Source: Orbilia blumenaviensis (Eukaryota; Ascomycota; Orbiliomycetes; Orbiliales; Orbiliaceae). Taken from it: a DNA stretch of 64,000 bases. Made by a program: the position numbers and the translations under genes. Below are positions 40,944-51,962 of the stretch, one piece after another (position 1 is the stretch's first letter; each line of letters starts with the position of its first letter). The notes beneath the pieces are model-generated. The model had not been told where the DNA came from. It searched no databases and worked only from the letters and a program-made list of their open reading frames with translations. The stretch covers positions 1-64,000 of the forward strand of contig JAVHNS010000002.1 of NCBI GenBank assembly GCA_036872755.1, in the 5' to 3' direction.

Positions 40944-41448
40944 TCATCTCCCCAGCCTCCTTTCAAGTGTTGCCACTCGTGATTTAAAATTGGATACAAT
41001 TTCTTGTATACGGCGGATGCGGTCGAATTCGAGCTCAAGTTCATCGATTTGGTGCAGTATTTCCTTGAACCTCTCGATTTCGGCCGTGGCTTTGTCAACA
41101 GCGGATATGTGCTGTCTATGGCTTTGCTGGGTGGAGACTCGCGTTTGCTCTGAAAGCTACGATCTCGAAGACGAGACGGGAGTTAGAAATGGTCCTTCGG
41201 CAGGACAATGAATATATCAACGAATGCGTAGTACAAACACTCTCAATCCTCCCTGCTATTGCTCCTAACAATTGGTCAAAATGGGAAGATAGGGCGCCAA
41301 CGGTAGATGGATCAAGCAACTGGCTGGAGGCGGAGGAGGCGGACGGGGACGCGAAACCCAGCCGCCGCGAGTGGTCCCTTATAAGCTCAGCATCGCTGGA
41401 GGATATGGAGTTTCGGGAAGAGCGCCGTCTTTCGTCATGAGAAGCCAT
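40944..41448 (-). CDS. Small coiled-coil protein, BLOC-1-subunit-like
   Basis: Two exons, 41,448-41,239 and 41,156-40,944, encode 140 residues. The 82-base intron has a CTAAC branch site, and the phase-0 join gives RIES-LSEQTRVSTQQ. The first half is Ser/Arg-rich with low complexity. From about residue 45 to the end the sequence is heptad-rich and helical (AEIERFKEILHQIDELELEF, then DRIRRIQEIVSNFKSRVATL). The size and the single long coiled coil resemble small subunits of BLOC-1 and related endosomal complexes, but I cannot name a specific subunit, and another coiled-coil family is possible. It lies divergent from eIF1A, separated by 422 bases, so the two may share a promoter region. Confidence 0.75.
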
Positions 41449-41870
41449 TCGCGGAGACGCAAATTTGACAGAAAGTTGGCAGTATTTTGGTCCAAAGCCG
41501 CGAGAAGGGGGGTAGGGATGTTAGCAGATCGGGTCGCGGCGCATGGGAGTCGATGCTCTACGATGGTGGGTGAAGTCGGTGACCTCGATTGCCCTGGTCT
41601 GTGGCTTGTGGCTTGTGGCGGGCGATAATTCGGGGATAACGCCACACCCGGGGAACTCTAAAAATTGCTTGACGCACAATGCAGTGGCCCTCTGTTGGTT
41701 CGACCAACCACAATCCATCCAACCTAGACAAAGCCTTTGCATTGCTCGAGCGACCACGCACAGAGTGTGAACGGGCACATCAGAAATTCACCGACTCACG
41801 AGGACCTTGCCCTGTACTCGCACAATCCAGACAATATCCTACCTAGCGGCATCAACGTCAGATAACAATT
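41449..41870. promoter_or_regulatory. Divergent promoter region, coiled-coil gene and eIF1A
   Basis: 422 bases lie between the two start codons. Overlapping open frames here are shadows. No defined binding site is claimed. Confidence 0.5.
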
Positions 41871-42577
41871 ATGCCAAAGAACAAGGGAAAGGTCTTTCAC
41901 CTACCCACGATGACAGCCGTGCTGGCGAACAAATGCTGATGCACCCCTCGATCAATTATAGGGTGGTAAAAATCGTCGTAGGGGGAAGAATGAGAACGAC
42001 AACGAGAAAAGAGAGCTTACTTTCAAAGAAGATGGCCAAGGTATGGATGTTTCAAAGATACTTCCGCCCAACCACCCCACCTCCTCCTCCGACATTCTTA
42101 CGCATAATCTGGGTGCTAACCTCCTTTCCAGAATACGCTCAAGTCACAAAAATGCTTGGTAACGGTAGACTGGAGGCAATGTGTTTTGACGGCGAAAAAA
42201 GGCTGGCCCATATTCGAGGAAAGCTTCGCAAAAAGGTCAGATCCACTTTTTTCAGCCGCTGTCCAATTTAGAGATTTTATCAAGCCTTTCTAACGTTTAT
42301 GATTCCGTTTTCGTTTTCGTGTTTTTTTTAGGTTTGGATAAACCAAGGCGATATCATTCTCCTCTCTCTCCGGGATTACCAAGATGAAAAGGGTGATGTC
42401 ATCCTGAAATATACCGCCGATGAAGCCAGAAACCTGAAGGCATACGGGGAGTTACCGGAATCAGCAAAAATCAACGAAGGCACATTTGACATCGAAGGCA
42501 TGGATGACGGAGGCGTGGACTTTGGTATTGAGGGAGAAGATGATGATACATCTGATGTAGACATTGATAGGATATGA
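41871..42577 (+). CDS. TIF11: Translation initiation factor eIF1A
   Basis: Four exons: 41,871-41,891, 41,962-42,040, 42,132-42,235 and 42,332-42,577, giving 149 residues. eIF1A binds the 40S A-site region and, with eIF1, promotes scanning and start-codon choice. The protein begins [20 protein letters not shown], the family's basic tail. The OB-fold follows ([40 protein letters not shown]), then [20 protein letters not shown], and an acidic C-terminal tail ends [11 protein letters not shown]. Length and all blocks match the family. The first exon codes only seven residues. The 3' end faces the Zn2Cys6 gene. Confidence 0.97.
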
Positions 42578-42891
42578 ACGTCTTCGAGCAAGACATGCGG
42601 TCCTGTTTCCTTTGCTGTCCCACCAGAACTACTAGGTCATCGCTCCAGCTCACTGTTTTCGAACGGCTGGACTATGCTGCATACTTTAATCCTATCATCG
42701 GGTTGCTTCAATTCGACAAAATAGCGAACTACGCGGGAACTACCATCTTCATTTGCCGGGTAAGGTTAAATACTCCGGCTGTGGGGTATTACAGGTGGTG
42801 ATATGGTGCTGTAGGCAAACCAGCTTAGCTTAGCCATTTTAACTTGTTTGTTTTGAAGGCCAAAGAGTCTCCATGCGCCTTAGGGGGAACG

Positions 42892-42922
<31 letters not shown>

Positions 42923-43217
42923 CAGAGGTGCACCTAATGCTTAAGGAAATATACAATGTGATTGGAGAAACAAAGCTTGCTAGAACATCGCCGTTATCTG
43001 AATCAATGATTTTGTATAAAAAGAATATGTGGCTATTGGGGAAAAGCTCATGGGAATTTTGTCGCAACCACCGAAACCATAAAAAGGCCACGATATATCA
43101 ATAATTAGACAAGGAGGGGAAGGAAGGTAGGGAAGGGAGGACGAGAATATGGGAAAGGCCGTATCCTAGCTTTTACATGCCATGAGGGGGGTTCCTCAAA
43201 TTCCAGGCTGATAGATT
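42578..43217. other. Intergenic, 3' ends of eIF1A and the Zn2Cys6 gene
   Basis: A convergent spacer with a run of about 29 A residues near 42,892-42,920. No gene was recognised. Open frames here carry poly-lysine or poly-phenylalanine from the A/T run and are not credible. Confidence 0.5.
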
Positions 43218-45216
43218 TCACTCATGCTTAACCCCAAGTGCCGTCTGATTAAGATGCTGGATAGAGTCAGGATCGCAGACCATGTCGGCCATGGCCTGCT
43301 GGGGTAAGAACCAACTTTCGGCGAGTGCTGAGTTGTGTGAGATACCAGGAGTGCCCCCCTTATTAGGATCATTCCAATTAAGATCATAGGAACCATCTAC
43401 AGGAAATGACTCCGAGCCTTCAATAAACGCCTGGCTTGTTTGTACATCCATCGCCGCTTTGGCAGCGTGAGAGAGAATATTTTCAATCGGTGGGTCCGAT
43501 CCAACAGAAAAAAGGCCCGAATCGGCGTAGCTTTGGGCCATTGGCCCGACACCGTTGTCGACCGAATTAAGACGCTCATGTCTCACTGTGTCCTCCTGTA
43601 ATGATGGCATACCTCCAAAGTTGATATGTTGTGACAGCGGCGAAAAGCTGCTCGAAGCATTTTCTACACGCCAAAACGACGAAGTGGGGTCCTCAATCCC
43701 GATGCCAATCCCCTTTGTACTATTTCCCAGTCTCGAGGCGAAGCTCGAAAACGTTTCTATATATGTTGGAGATGCATCCGATAATGATCGGAACTCCCTT
43801 GAAGGTAAGGGGGCTGTGAACATATGAGCCAAGCTTGGCCGTCGTGAGCCTGAATTAGAAAATGCCAATGACGCCCGGCTGCTAGAAGAAAGGCTTCTAT
43901 TTCTGTAGGTGTCGTCAAATGTAGATGTGGGCGTTTCGCATTCGTAATTCGGTGTAATCGGTAAAGATGACGGGTATAAACCCCCGTCATATACGGGCGC
44001 CATGTTTATCTGGTCAACACTGAGCCTTGGGGAACGAGTCGGCGAAGACGGCGAAGAGCAATTGTCCTGGAAAATCTGTGAGGATATCTCAGGTTTCGAG
44101 GCTGACCGGGGCCGCCGATCAGCCGATTCTACCGGGTAGAAACTGCATTCCTTTTTCAGTCGTATGCAATTAGAACAGCGTCCACTTTCATCCTTTGCAA
44201 GTATACATCTAATTTTTCGTCGCCGGCAGTGACCTAGAGTGAATGATAAACGGATTAGAAGGGACCAAATCTTCCACGGGTCGGTAAATGACGAGCCGCG
44301 ACGCAAGAGGCACTTGGAGATTGAGCATACCGCATGCAACAGAGGTTCGATGATATCCAAGTTTATTCCGCTTTTTGTCAAGCTGATAGGCGAGGGTGAC
44401 AGGTGAAATGTCATCCGTCGTATTCGCCGAAGGTATCGGTGGGGCGGAAACTGCGCTCGCCGCTGCCAGCTGCGCTGCCAGCTGAACATTTGGGGTGGAT
44501 TGCGATCGCTTAACGGACAACGGTGTTCGTCCCTTATTCCCTCTCCTCCAGGTATTATGCTGGCTCTTCGTTCCGCCGGTTATCTGGGGGCTCTGATTGT
44601 CTGTGTTTATAGGGGGTGGGATGATTTTCGAATTCGATCCCGAGATAGTAGCAGCCTTACTAGAGCTCCCAGGAACGACCGGCCGAGGGGTTCTTTGAAC
44701 TGCGTCGCTCATAACAGAGGCTTCCTCCTTTATGGAGGATTGACCTTGAGGCGGTACTGGATTGGTGCCAAGTCCGGTGCCATAGGATGCTTCGGTATGA
44801 GAGTCCAATTTCGAGCCACCGTCGGAGTTCGGAAAGAATGCCATAACAGCACCATGAGAGTCCTCGGAGGCCCCTTGACTATAGGAAATTGGGAGAACGC
44901 CCGGATTAAAATCAAGCCCGGGAACACCATAGCCAAGGTGGTTGTCTAATGGGCTGGCGTAGGGTTGAAAGGCAAGGGTGTCGCTGTTGCCATTGTGCTT
45001 ATTTAGATCGAGGGTCTGGGGATGAAGCCCATGGAGGCCCAGACCATTGTCAACACGATCGTGGGGCGATAAACTGGAGTGGAAGACCTCATCGCCCAAG
45101 TTTGGCGATTGAAGGGCGGGATTCGGGTTTAAACGAGGCTGTTCGCTTGGGAAAAGGACCCGGTCACCGTTGATCTGCTGTGAGCTGGGCAATGAATTTT
45201 TGAAAGGGGTCGGCAT
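43218..45216 (-). CDS. Zn(II)2Cys6 binuclear-cluster transcription factor
   Basis: Two exons, 45,216-44,331 and 44,233-43,218, give 633 residues. The 97-base intron splits the zinc cluster itself, within the glycine after the first cysteine. The joined motif has Cys at 295, 298, 305, 315, 318 and 325 (CGHCRRRKIRC, then CSNCIRLKKEC), the C-x2-C-x6-C-x9-C-x2-C-x6-C pattern that binds two zincs and DNA. The long N-terminal part is Pro/Ser/Asn-rich with an Ala-rich stretch just before the cluster. The C-terminal half is Ser-rich, and I see no clear fungal_trans middle domain. The cluster sits mid-protein rather than at the N-terminus, which is less usual. The ATG at 45,216 is the first in frame; an upstream GTG is not used. 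Target genes cannot be told from the sequence. Confidence 0.92.
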
Positions 45217-48132
45217 CTTGGTGGTTCCGGAGGTTGCTCGGAACCCGTTATCCTCTATCACCCTTATTCTGGGGCGCGGAAAGACTGAAGGATAAGGGTG
45301 AAATAAAACAAAGGAATTGAATGGGATGGAATAAGAAAAATGCTTTGGGGGTTCAAGTTAGCATGTTGGTATAATTACTTATATACGAGGCAGGTAAGTG
45401 AGCGGATAAGTACTTTAGTAAGTATTCAAGAAGGGGGAGCAAGGGAGCAGGGGAAGACGAAGCGAGAGAAGGGACACCAGGTTGTGCAGATGCATGGAGG
45501 AGCCTCCATCAATGCAATGCCATCATCCTCTTAAATTTGAGGGGATCATAGATAGGTACCTAGGTAATAACGATATAATATCGATAGGTATAGCAATGTG
45601 TTCAAGTAAGAAAGAGGTGCTTTGGCATTCAGGAATTATTTGGTGGTCATATCTCACAGCCACTTGTACGTACACGCACCTGTAGAATTTATTCTCTGTA
45701 GATGATATATCAGGCATTGCGATTGCACTGCAAGCGTGACCTCTAGGGGGAGGGGGGGGGGGGGGGGGAGAGAAGAGAATGTCTATAACGAAAGCACGGA
45801 GGGGAATACTTCTTTCTCACCTCGACGAATTCAACGATGAAACCAACAGCGATTGGTAAGGAGATGGTGGAATCTCATTTAATGCACATTGCCTTCGTTT
45901 CCTGCTCGCAATTCAGTCCGGCCACAGCGAGAAAGGGGGGGTTTTTTCAATTGACCAATGAAGTTGGAAGGCTTCGCGCGAGTTGGCGTTTTTTTTTTTT
46001 TTTTTTTTTTTTTTTGGGAGGAAGGGGGATGTTTAAAATAATTCGGCGGGGGCCTTTTGGTTGACAGAACAGCACACCTTTGCGATAAAATAGAATGCCA
46101 GAGCTTCGCGATATGTACCTCTGTGGGCAATATATACACTTAGGTGTGTATATGGGTATTTGTATTTGTGCGTGCGTGCGTGTGCGTGTGCTTGCGGGTG
46201 CGTGTGTGTAAACAAGTAGGTATAGAGATAATCAAGCAGGTAGGTACTTGGGTAGGGATGGATGAAAGTCTGTATGTACCTAGGTATGTATGTATACGAA
46301 GATATATGTGTGCGCCTGTAGTACGTAAGTAAGGAGGTAGGAAGTAAGAAGTAAGTATAGTATGTAAGTATAGTACGCAAGTATAGTATGTAAGTATAGT
46401 ATGTAAGTAGGTACTGTATGTATGTGGATATGTAATGTGTGTATGGGCGGTTGATTGATTTGATTGATTGATTGATTGATTGATTTTACGGATTTTACTC
46501 GATAAGGTTGCGTGACAGGTTGAGGATATATTAGCCCTGGCCGTGAAGCCAAGGTACGTCAAGTCGGCGCAAGCCGCAAGCTGACGACCTGTGAAGATAG
46601 GTAGGTACCTAGGTATTTGAGTAGGTATTTGAGTAGGTAGGTAGGTAGGTAGGTAGGTAGGTAGGTAGGTAGGTAGGTAGGTAGGTAGATAGGTGCCTTC
46701 CTAGACACCGGGCTAACCTGGTAACTGGGTAGGAAAGGGTGATGATGATGAATGGCTGAGATAGCTAAGGTCCGAGTTTTGATGACAGGGTATAGGCGCA
46801 GTAGACGAGAACCAGATGCTACTGCTGCTGTTGCTGCTGCTGCTGCTACTACTATTATCCAGTGCTGGTACTAAGTGCTTGGTAGTATCAGTGGCGGTAG
46901 TGGCGGTAGTGGCAGTAAACACTTGCTGGAGCCACGAAAACATGAGAATCTATAACGAAAGGAAGGTCTGTTTACGGCAGCGGCGGACCGGTGACTCGCA
47001 TTCACTACTGCTTAGCGGTTGAGAGAGGGGGCGGGCTATAGTCAGTGCAGGAGCAGGAAAGCAAGTAAATAATACTTGCTTACCTAGGTACTTAGATACC
47101 TTTTACCTGCTCGAGTGAGTATATACTGAAGTACCTAAGTCAGCAGCCACTCAAACTTAGGATGCACTTAATCATAACGTCAAATAAGATAAAAGATAGA
47201 GACAGAGATAAAATCATAAATAACAACAACAACAACAGCCAACAACAACAATAATAATCAAGGGGTTCTAAACACTGCACACGGATCGGTAATAATTACG
47301 GGCTTTGGGGTGGTGGGGAAGGCTGGTGCGAGAGGGAAGGCCCCAACCCAGTCCAGTCCAGTCCAGTCCAGTTGCTCGTTGTAACTGATCTAGCGAGCGG
47401 AGACAGCCAGACAGCCGGGGAGGAGGTATGTCCGCTAAGTAAGTTTTTTTTTTTTTTTTTTTTTTATGTATGTATAAGGTATGTATATATGTCAGGACAT
47501 GGAAGTAAGTACATATCTGGGATATAACTGCGGTTGTTAGGCCTAGTCCTGGTTAAGTTAAGGGGTAGCCTCAAGACCAGGGGTGGCCCAGCCGAAAGAT
47601 ATTCCTCCTCCTCCTCCTCCAGTACAAAGCTTAGGTACTTGCCTCTTACCTAGCTTGCTTGTAACTCTCGTATACACTCTATTTTACCAGGCCAAGCTGA
47701 GGATAAGGCTATTATGCATGCCGATGGCACTCATATGCACACAATACCTGGGTAAGGACAACTCTTATTGCTGATATATAAGCTGTACACCTATTGCGGG
47801 AAATGAAGTGTTTGGTGGCCATATACAAAAATACAACATACAACGCATGCCGTTTCTATATGCGTACGCAGGTGTACATAGTACACATTCGCCCCCGTAT
47901 TAAATCAAAACCTACGATCCAAATATACAGCCAAGTGATTCCTCCAAGAAGAATAAAATAGTTAGTTACAATCACAAGTAGACATATTTATTCGCATGCA
48001 TAATCTAAAGATAAAGCGACGAGAACATACACCTCTGGCCACATTGATGTAGATTGGTAACCCCCAACCAAGACTGCTTTAATTGTGCTTTATATATCAA
48101 ATCCCAATTTAGCTATAATTTTGATTCTGATG
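45217..48132. other. Long intergenic region rich in microsatellites
   Basis: About 2.9 kb without a credible gene. It holds a G run (45,751-45,768), a T run (45,990-46,015), TG-type and GTAT-type repeats (46,140-46,440), GATT repeats (46,452-46,485), about 14 AGGT repeats (46,635-46,688), a GCT-rich run (46,815-46,860), CAA repeats near 47,222, GTCCA repeats near 47,350 and a T run near 47,446. Four perfect TACCTAGGTA palindromes occur here. It serves as upstream DNA of the Zn2Cys6 gene and downstream DNA of the ankyrin/BTB gene. A non-coding RNA cannot be excluded. Confidence 0.6.
46635..46688. repeat. AGGT microsatellite
   Basis: About 14 tandem GTAG/AGGT units, perfect over nearly the whole length. 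The same unit occurs at 54,241-54,260 and 63,215-63,254. Confidence 0.95.
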
Positions 48133-50124
48133 TTAGTTACGATTACTCACCGTATGAATCTGCCAACTGCACTCACCTAGAAGCTCGTCCAAAGCAGTAG
48201 TGAGCCTCACGTACTCGCCACCGTCAGTCTTCAGTACTTCGACTGTATGCTCTTGAGGCGCTTGAAGCGCTTGGTCAGCATCCTGCAACTCATCTGAAAA
48301 CATGTGCGCAGGAAGCGCTTCAAACCGCATCCTGAAACGCTCTGGGTGTATATTATAATAATCAGTGACTGAAAGTATTAAAAAAAAAAAAAGAAAGAGA
48401 AACACATTCTCTAACGAGGAGGCGGAGGACGAGGAGTAGGGGGCAGGGTTGCTACCATTTAAGTAGTATCGGATATCATCGATAAGCTCAATTGTATCCG
48501 TTTCCTCTCTCCTCTGGATCCTGCTGGCCGATTCATGAATAAGCTCCTCGAATTGGGCCCTGGTAACATTGTCGTCTAAACACCACTCTAGGCGGTTTGC
48601 AATAAACTTTGCGCAGAATGGATCTAGTTTGGTAAATGTCCCCGTAAGCCACCCAGCTCTGGCGACATCAAAAACAGAATATCCGAGTTCCCCGGTCAGC
48701 AGCTTATCGGTATCCTGGGTTGTTATAAGTAGACATGCTCTCGATTTTAGCCTCTCGATAAGGAGCATGTCTGCGGCCTGTAGCAATTCAAGAGCCATAT
48801 CAGGTGGTATTTCAACAATATCCGTATAAAACCACTTTAAAATGATTTCCATTATTTCCGGCGACACATCAATTGACACTAATACAGGCATCCCGCCGCA
48901 AGGGTCGGACGACTGGAATTCCTGCTTGAACCGAATTGCTGTGCAAATAAAGTCGCTTTGAATCATAGCACGATGGGCGCCGTAAAAATATACCCCATCA
49001 CCATCAAGCTGAGAATCTACTCTTAAAACAACATCTGGGCGCAAAGATTTGACACGTGAGCTTAACCTGGAAATAGAAAATGTTTCATCACGGGCCAAAC
49101 GGAGGGGTGTGCTTAGGTATCCATCCCACAGTCGGAGGAAATCCTGTTGGGCGGTTTCAACAGCAGCTGTAAGTTTACTCGCACCTGATTTCCCCAGCTC
49201 CGAGTCAGTGGCGAGCCCGGACGAAAACCGGAGGCCAAAATAAGCTGCAAGATCTGAGATATCAAGGCCATCCCTCTGCTCGGCTGTGTCTCCTGAGTCG
49301 ATTAGGTATATGCGTCTAAGCACAGCTGAAATGGTGCCCGTATCGACCGGGATTGGTAGCCGGTCCATATGAAGGGCTCCCGGTGACTCCAAGAGCCTCC
49401 GGAAGTACTTAGAGCGAGCGATTAGGACGAAGGTATGTGCGGCGAGCTCGCTTCCACCACCTTGCGGACGGAGACGCATATCGCCATCTGGACGCGGTCT
49501 GACAATTCCCACAAGAGATGCACAACCGACTTCCTTCGACAGCAATGATGATAGTAGTGTTGCATACGGTTGTTTGTTGTTCACAGATACCGAATACTAT
49601 CCTCGAGTTAGGGCTTACTTATGAAAAATCGTGATTGATTTGTTGCTAAAGTGAGCCTTTTCACTGACATCATATTTGAGTAGGAGATTGCGGATACGGT
49701 CATTGAGGGCGCTGTAGACGGCCCTACATGGTAATAAAACTACAATTTACCTATGTTATACCAAGGTTTTGTGGAGGAAACTCTTACCTCTCCCCTTGAA
49801 AGGTGTCCCTGTCACATTTTGCCCCAAGGGACAGGAGCAGCTCGAGGATATCGTAATGGCCGCAAAGGCTTGCCTGGCCAGCGCGGTTGTGGGGTTTTAG
49901 CCGATTTGAAGACAAATCTAGAGTATCATGGAAATATGAATTGGTCAAGCTTGCAAGAGTCTACATACTAAAACGATGGGGGAGTAGTCAAATATATCTA
50001 TAGCATTTAGGTGATGCTTATAGATGACCAGGTGTTCTCGGACAGCCTTGATGTCGCCGAGACGGATGGCATTCATGAGAACCTCGAGGTCTTGGCCGGC
50101 TGGTATAGTATGAACCCCAGTCAT
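48133..50124 (-). CDS. Ankyrin-repeat and double BTB/POZ protein (ABTB1-like)
   Basis: Five exons: 50,124-49,969, 49,873-49,788, 49,723-49,669, 49,596-48,456 and 48,368-48,133, giving 557 residues. Joining exons 1 and 2 gives an ankyrin unit (DYSPIVLASLCGHYDILELL). Two BTB/POZ regions follow: about residues 125-235 (ELAAHTFVLIARSKYFRRLL) and 286-410 (YGAHRAMIQSDF, ILKWFYTD). Ankyrin plus two BTB domains is the layout of the ABTB1/BPOZ family, where members act as adaptors, often for cullin-3 ubiquitin ligases. That role is inferred from the family. The introns are 95, 64, 72 and 87 bases. The last one is in phase and stop-free, so a retained-intron form is possible. A GTGAGT donor just before the stop could mean one more small exon, so the C-terminus is less sure. 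Confidence 0.85.
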
Positions 50125-50545
50125 CTCGTCCAGCAGTGGGACCGAGCTCGTGAGCTCAATCTTAAGTTCCTAAATTGGATGGCAGGGTTGGTTGTGCAGC
50201 AGTTGACAATTCACCAAGCACAAACACACAGCATTGACCGCGTTAACAAATTTTGTGTTTACAAAGCAGTTGCAATGTGGGTCCTAGCCGACCTGGCTTG
50301 TGCTGGCAAACTGCGGCTATTAGGTATCCCACGGAGCGTTTCCATTTGCAGGGACATGGTTTTAAGTTGTCGGCCGGAAAAGACCCTCTTTCGCAGCCCT
50401 GTTGATCGAGAAAAATCTCGGCAGCAGTGAAGATGACGGGGCTCGAACGATCAAGAGTTCAAAGCATATAACTATTAATATCGTCGTGATGTTACGGGCG
50501 AAAACTGCCGCGTCGATTACGGCCTCAAAACTCGAAACTCTGAGG

Positions 50546-50585
<40 letters not shown>

Positions 50586-50882
50586 TAGTAGCATTCAGGG
50601 TAGGGTCTAATTAATAAACAACCGGACCCAAGTCTCTCCGCGTGTCCGTCTACAGGCGGGGGAGGTAGTAAGTGTTACGAGAAAAACGCACAAAGGAAAG
50701 CGAAAAGGCTAGAAAGACACCGCTGAAATCCCGAATCCTTAAAAGAGTAATCCTAGTGCTGAACCCAAAGGTTCTCTATCCCGAACACGTCCTCCGACCC
50801 TTTCTCTCCCCACCCACCCCCATGTTCTCATATATATCTCGGGTACAATACCAGCCAAAACACGATTGCTATCAATGATATT
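50125..50882. other. Intergenic, upstream of the ankyrin/BTB gene
   Basis: 758 bases between two genes in the same direction, with a run of about 39 A at 50,545-50,583. No gene was recognised. Confidence 0.5.
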
Positions 50883-51090
50883 CTAAGAGGTCCGTGCGGG
50901 ATGAGGCTGCTGCATATGGGCAGGGGGCATTCCATATTGGCTACGATGGGCCTGCTGTTGCTGCTGGGCGAGATATTGATATTCTTCGGGCGACATATTA
51001 TATGCCCCGGCAACGGGGACTTGTGGTGGCAGGGCACGAGCTTGTTGAGGAATTTGCATATGGCTATGCTCCTCTGGGGATTCCGGTCTA

Positions 51091-51130
<40 letters not shown>

Positions 51131-51724
51131 ATCAGCAAAGGTACAAATACACGGGGAATGGCTGCGGCAACTTACGCGTCATCGGGCTCTGCATTTTCCT
51201 GCATGCCGGGGATATTCGGCTCCGGAGCATTTAAGCACGCTTGGATAAGATTTTTACCTTCCGCTCGAGTTACAAGAGGCTGCAGCTTGGGTGTGGTAAA
51301 TGTATACACCAGACCTGTTTCCGATACAACCAGCAACAGGACTTGGGTTCCAGTAAGGACCGAGAGTTCATAAGCCTGTCAGTGCGATTGGTTTGTTAGC
51401 ATCGGTCGGATGCCCGTATCCCCCACAAAACCCTTTATCGTAGTCACATACCTTCTTCATAATTCCAGCCTTTCTCTTCGAGAAAGTGATGTGGCGACGT
51501 GACTTGTCTTGGATGAACTTGATCTCGATCTTGCGCCTCTCACGACCGGGTTTAGAATCGTCATCATCATCGTCTTCATCCTGGGTAGGTCGCATCCGCT
51601 TCATGCCCCGAGATTCATTTGGAACGCTCCCCGTACCTTGGGCCAGGCTACCATTGCCCAAGTTTGACGCGCCTACGAGGTCTTCATGGGCACCTGGGGA
51701 ACCTTGTCCATCGTTGTCCGACAT
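50883..51724 (-). CDS. mcmA: MADS-box transcription factor, MCM1/McmA (SRF type)
   Basis: Three exons, 51,724-51,452, 51,375-51,176 and 51,087-50,883, give 225 residues. The MADS domain lies at about 61-120 (RRKIEIKFIQDKSRRHITFS, KRKAGIMKKAYELSVLTGTQ, VLLLVVSETGLVYTFTTPKL), preceded by an acidic run of Asp 51-56. The C-terminus is Gln/Pro-rich (MSPEEYQYLAQQQQQAHRSQ). SRF-type MADS factors of this class bind CC(A/T)6GG sites with partner proteins and control mating, cell-cycle and development genes. The exon 1/2 join falls inside the MADS box in phase 0. Intron 2 (88 bases) has a run of about 33 T right before its acceptor. The upstream region is unusually long (3 kb). Confidence 0.95.
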
Positions 51725-51926
51725 GTTGCCGTAAGGCTGGGTTAGGCACAGTCGCAGTTTTTTTCTTTTCTTCTTTTTTCTTCTTCGGAAGATGAGGTTT
51801 GCCGGTTGTGTATCAGCGAGCGGTGCGTAGTGTGGTGCGTGTAGTGTGTGTGTGTGTGTGGTGGCTTTGTGGTGGTGATGCTTTTTTTTTTAAAAAAAAA
51901 CAAAAAAAAAAAAACAAAAAAAAAAA

Positions 51927-51962
<36 letters not shown>

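Noticed and set aside
46033..46562. Overlapping 115-140-codon frames rich in Tyr, Thr and His
   Set aside because: They translate GTAT/GTGT-type microsatellite DNA in several frames at once and have no protein-like features.
46635..46688. Interstitial or terminal telomere repeat
   Set aside because: The unit is AGGT (TAGG), not the TTAGGG of filamentous ascomycetes, and the same unit occurs at several internal sites.
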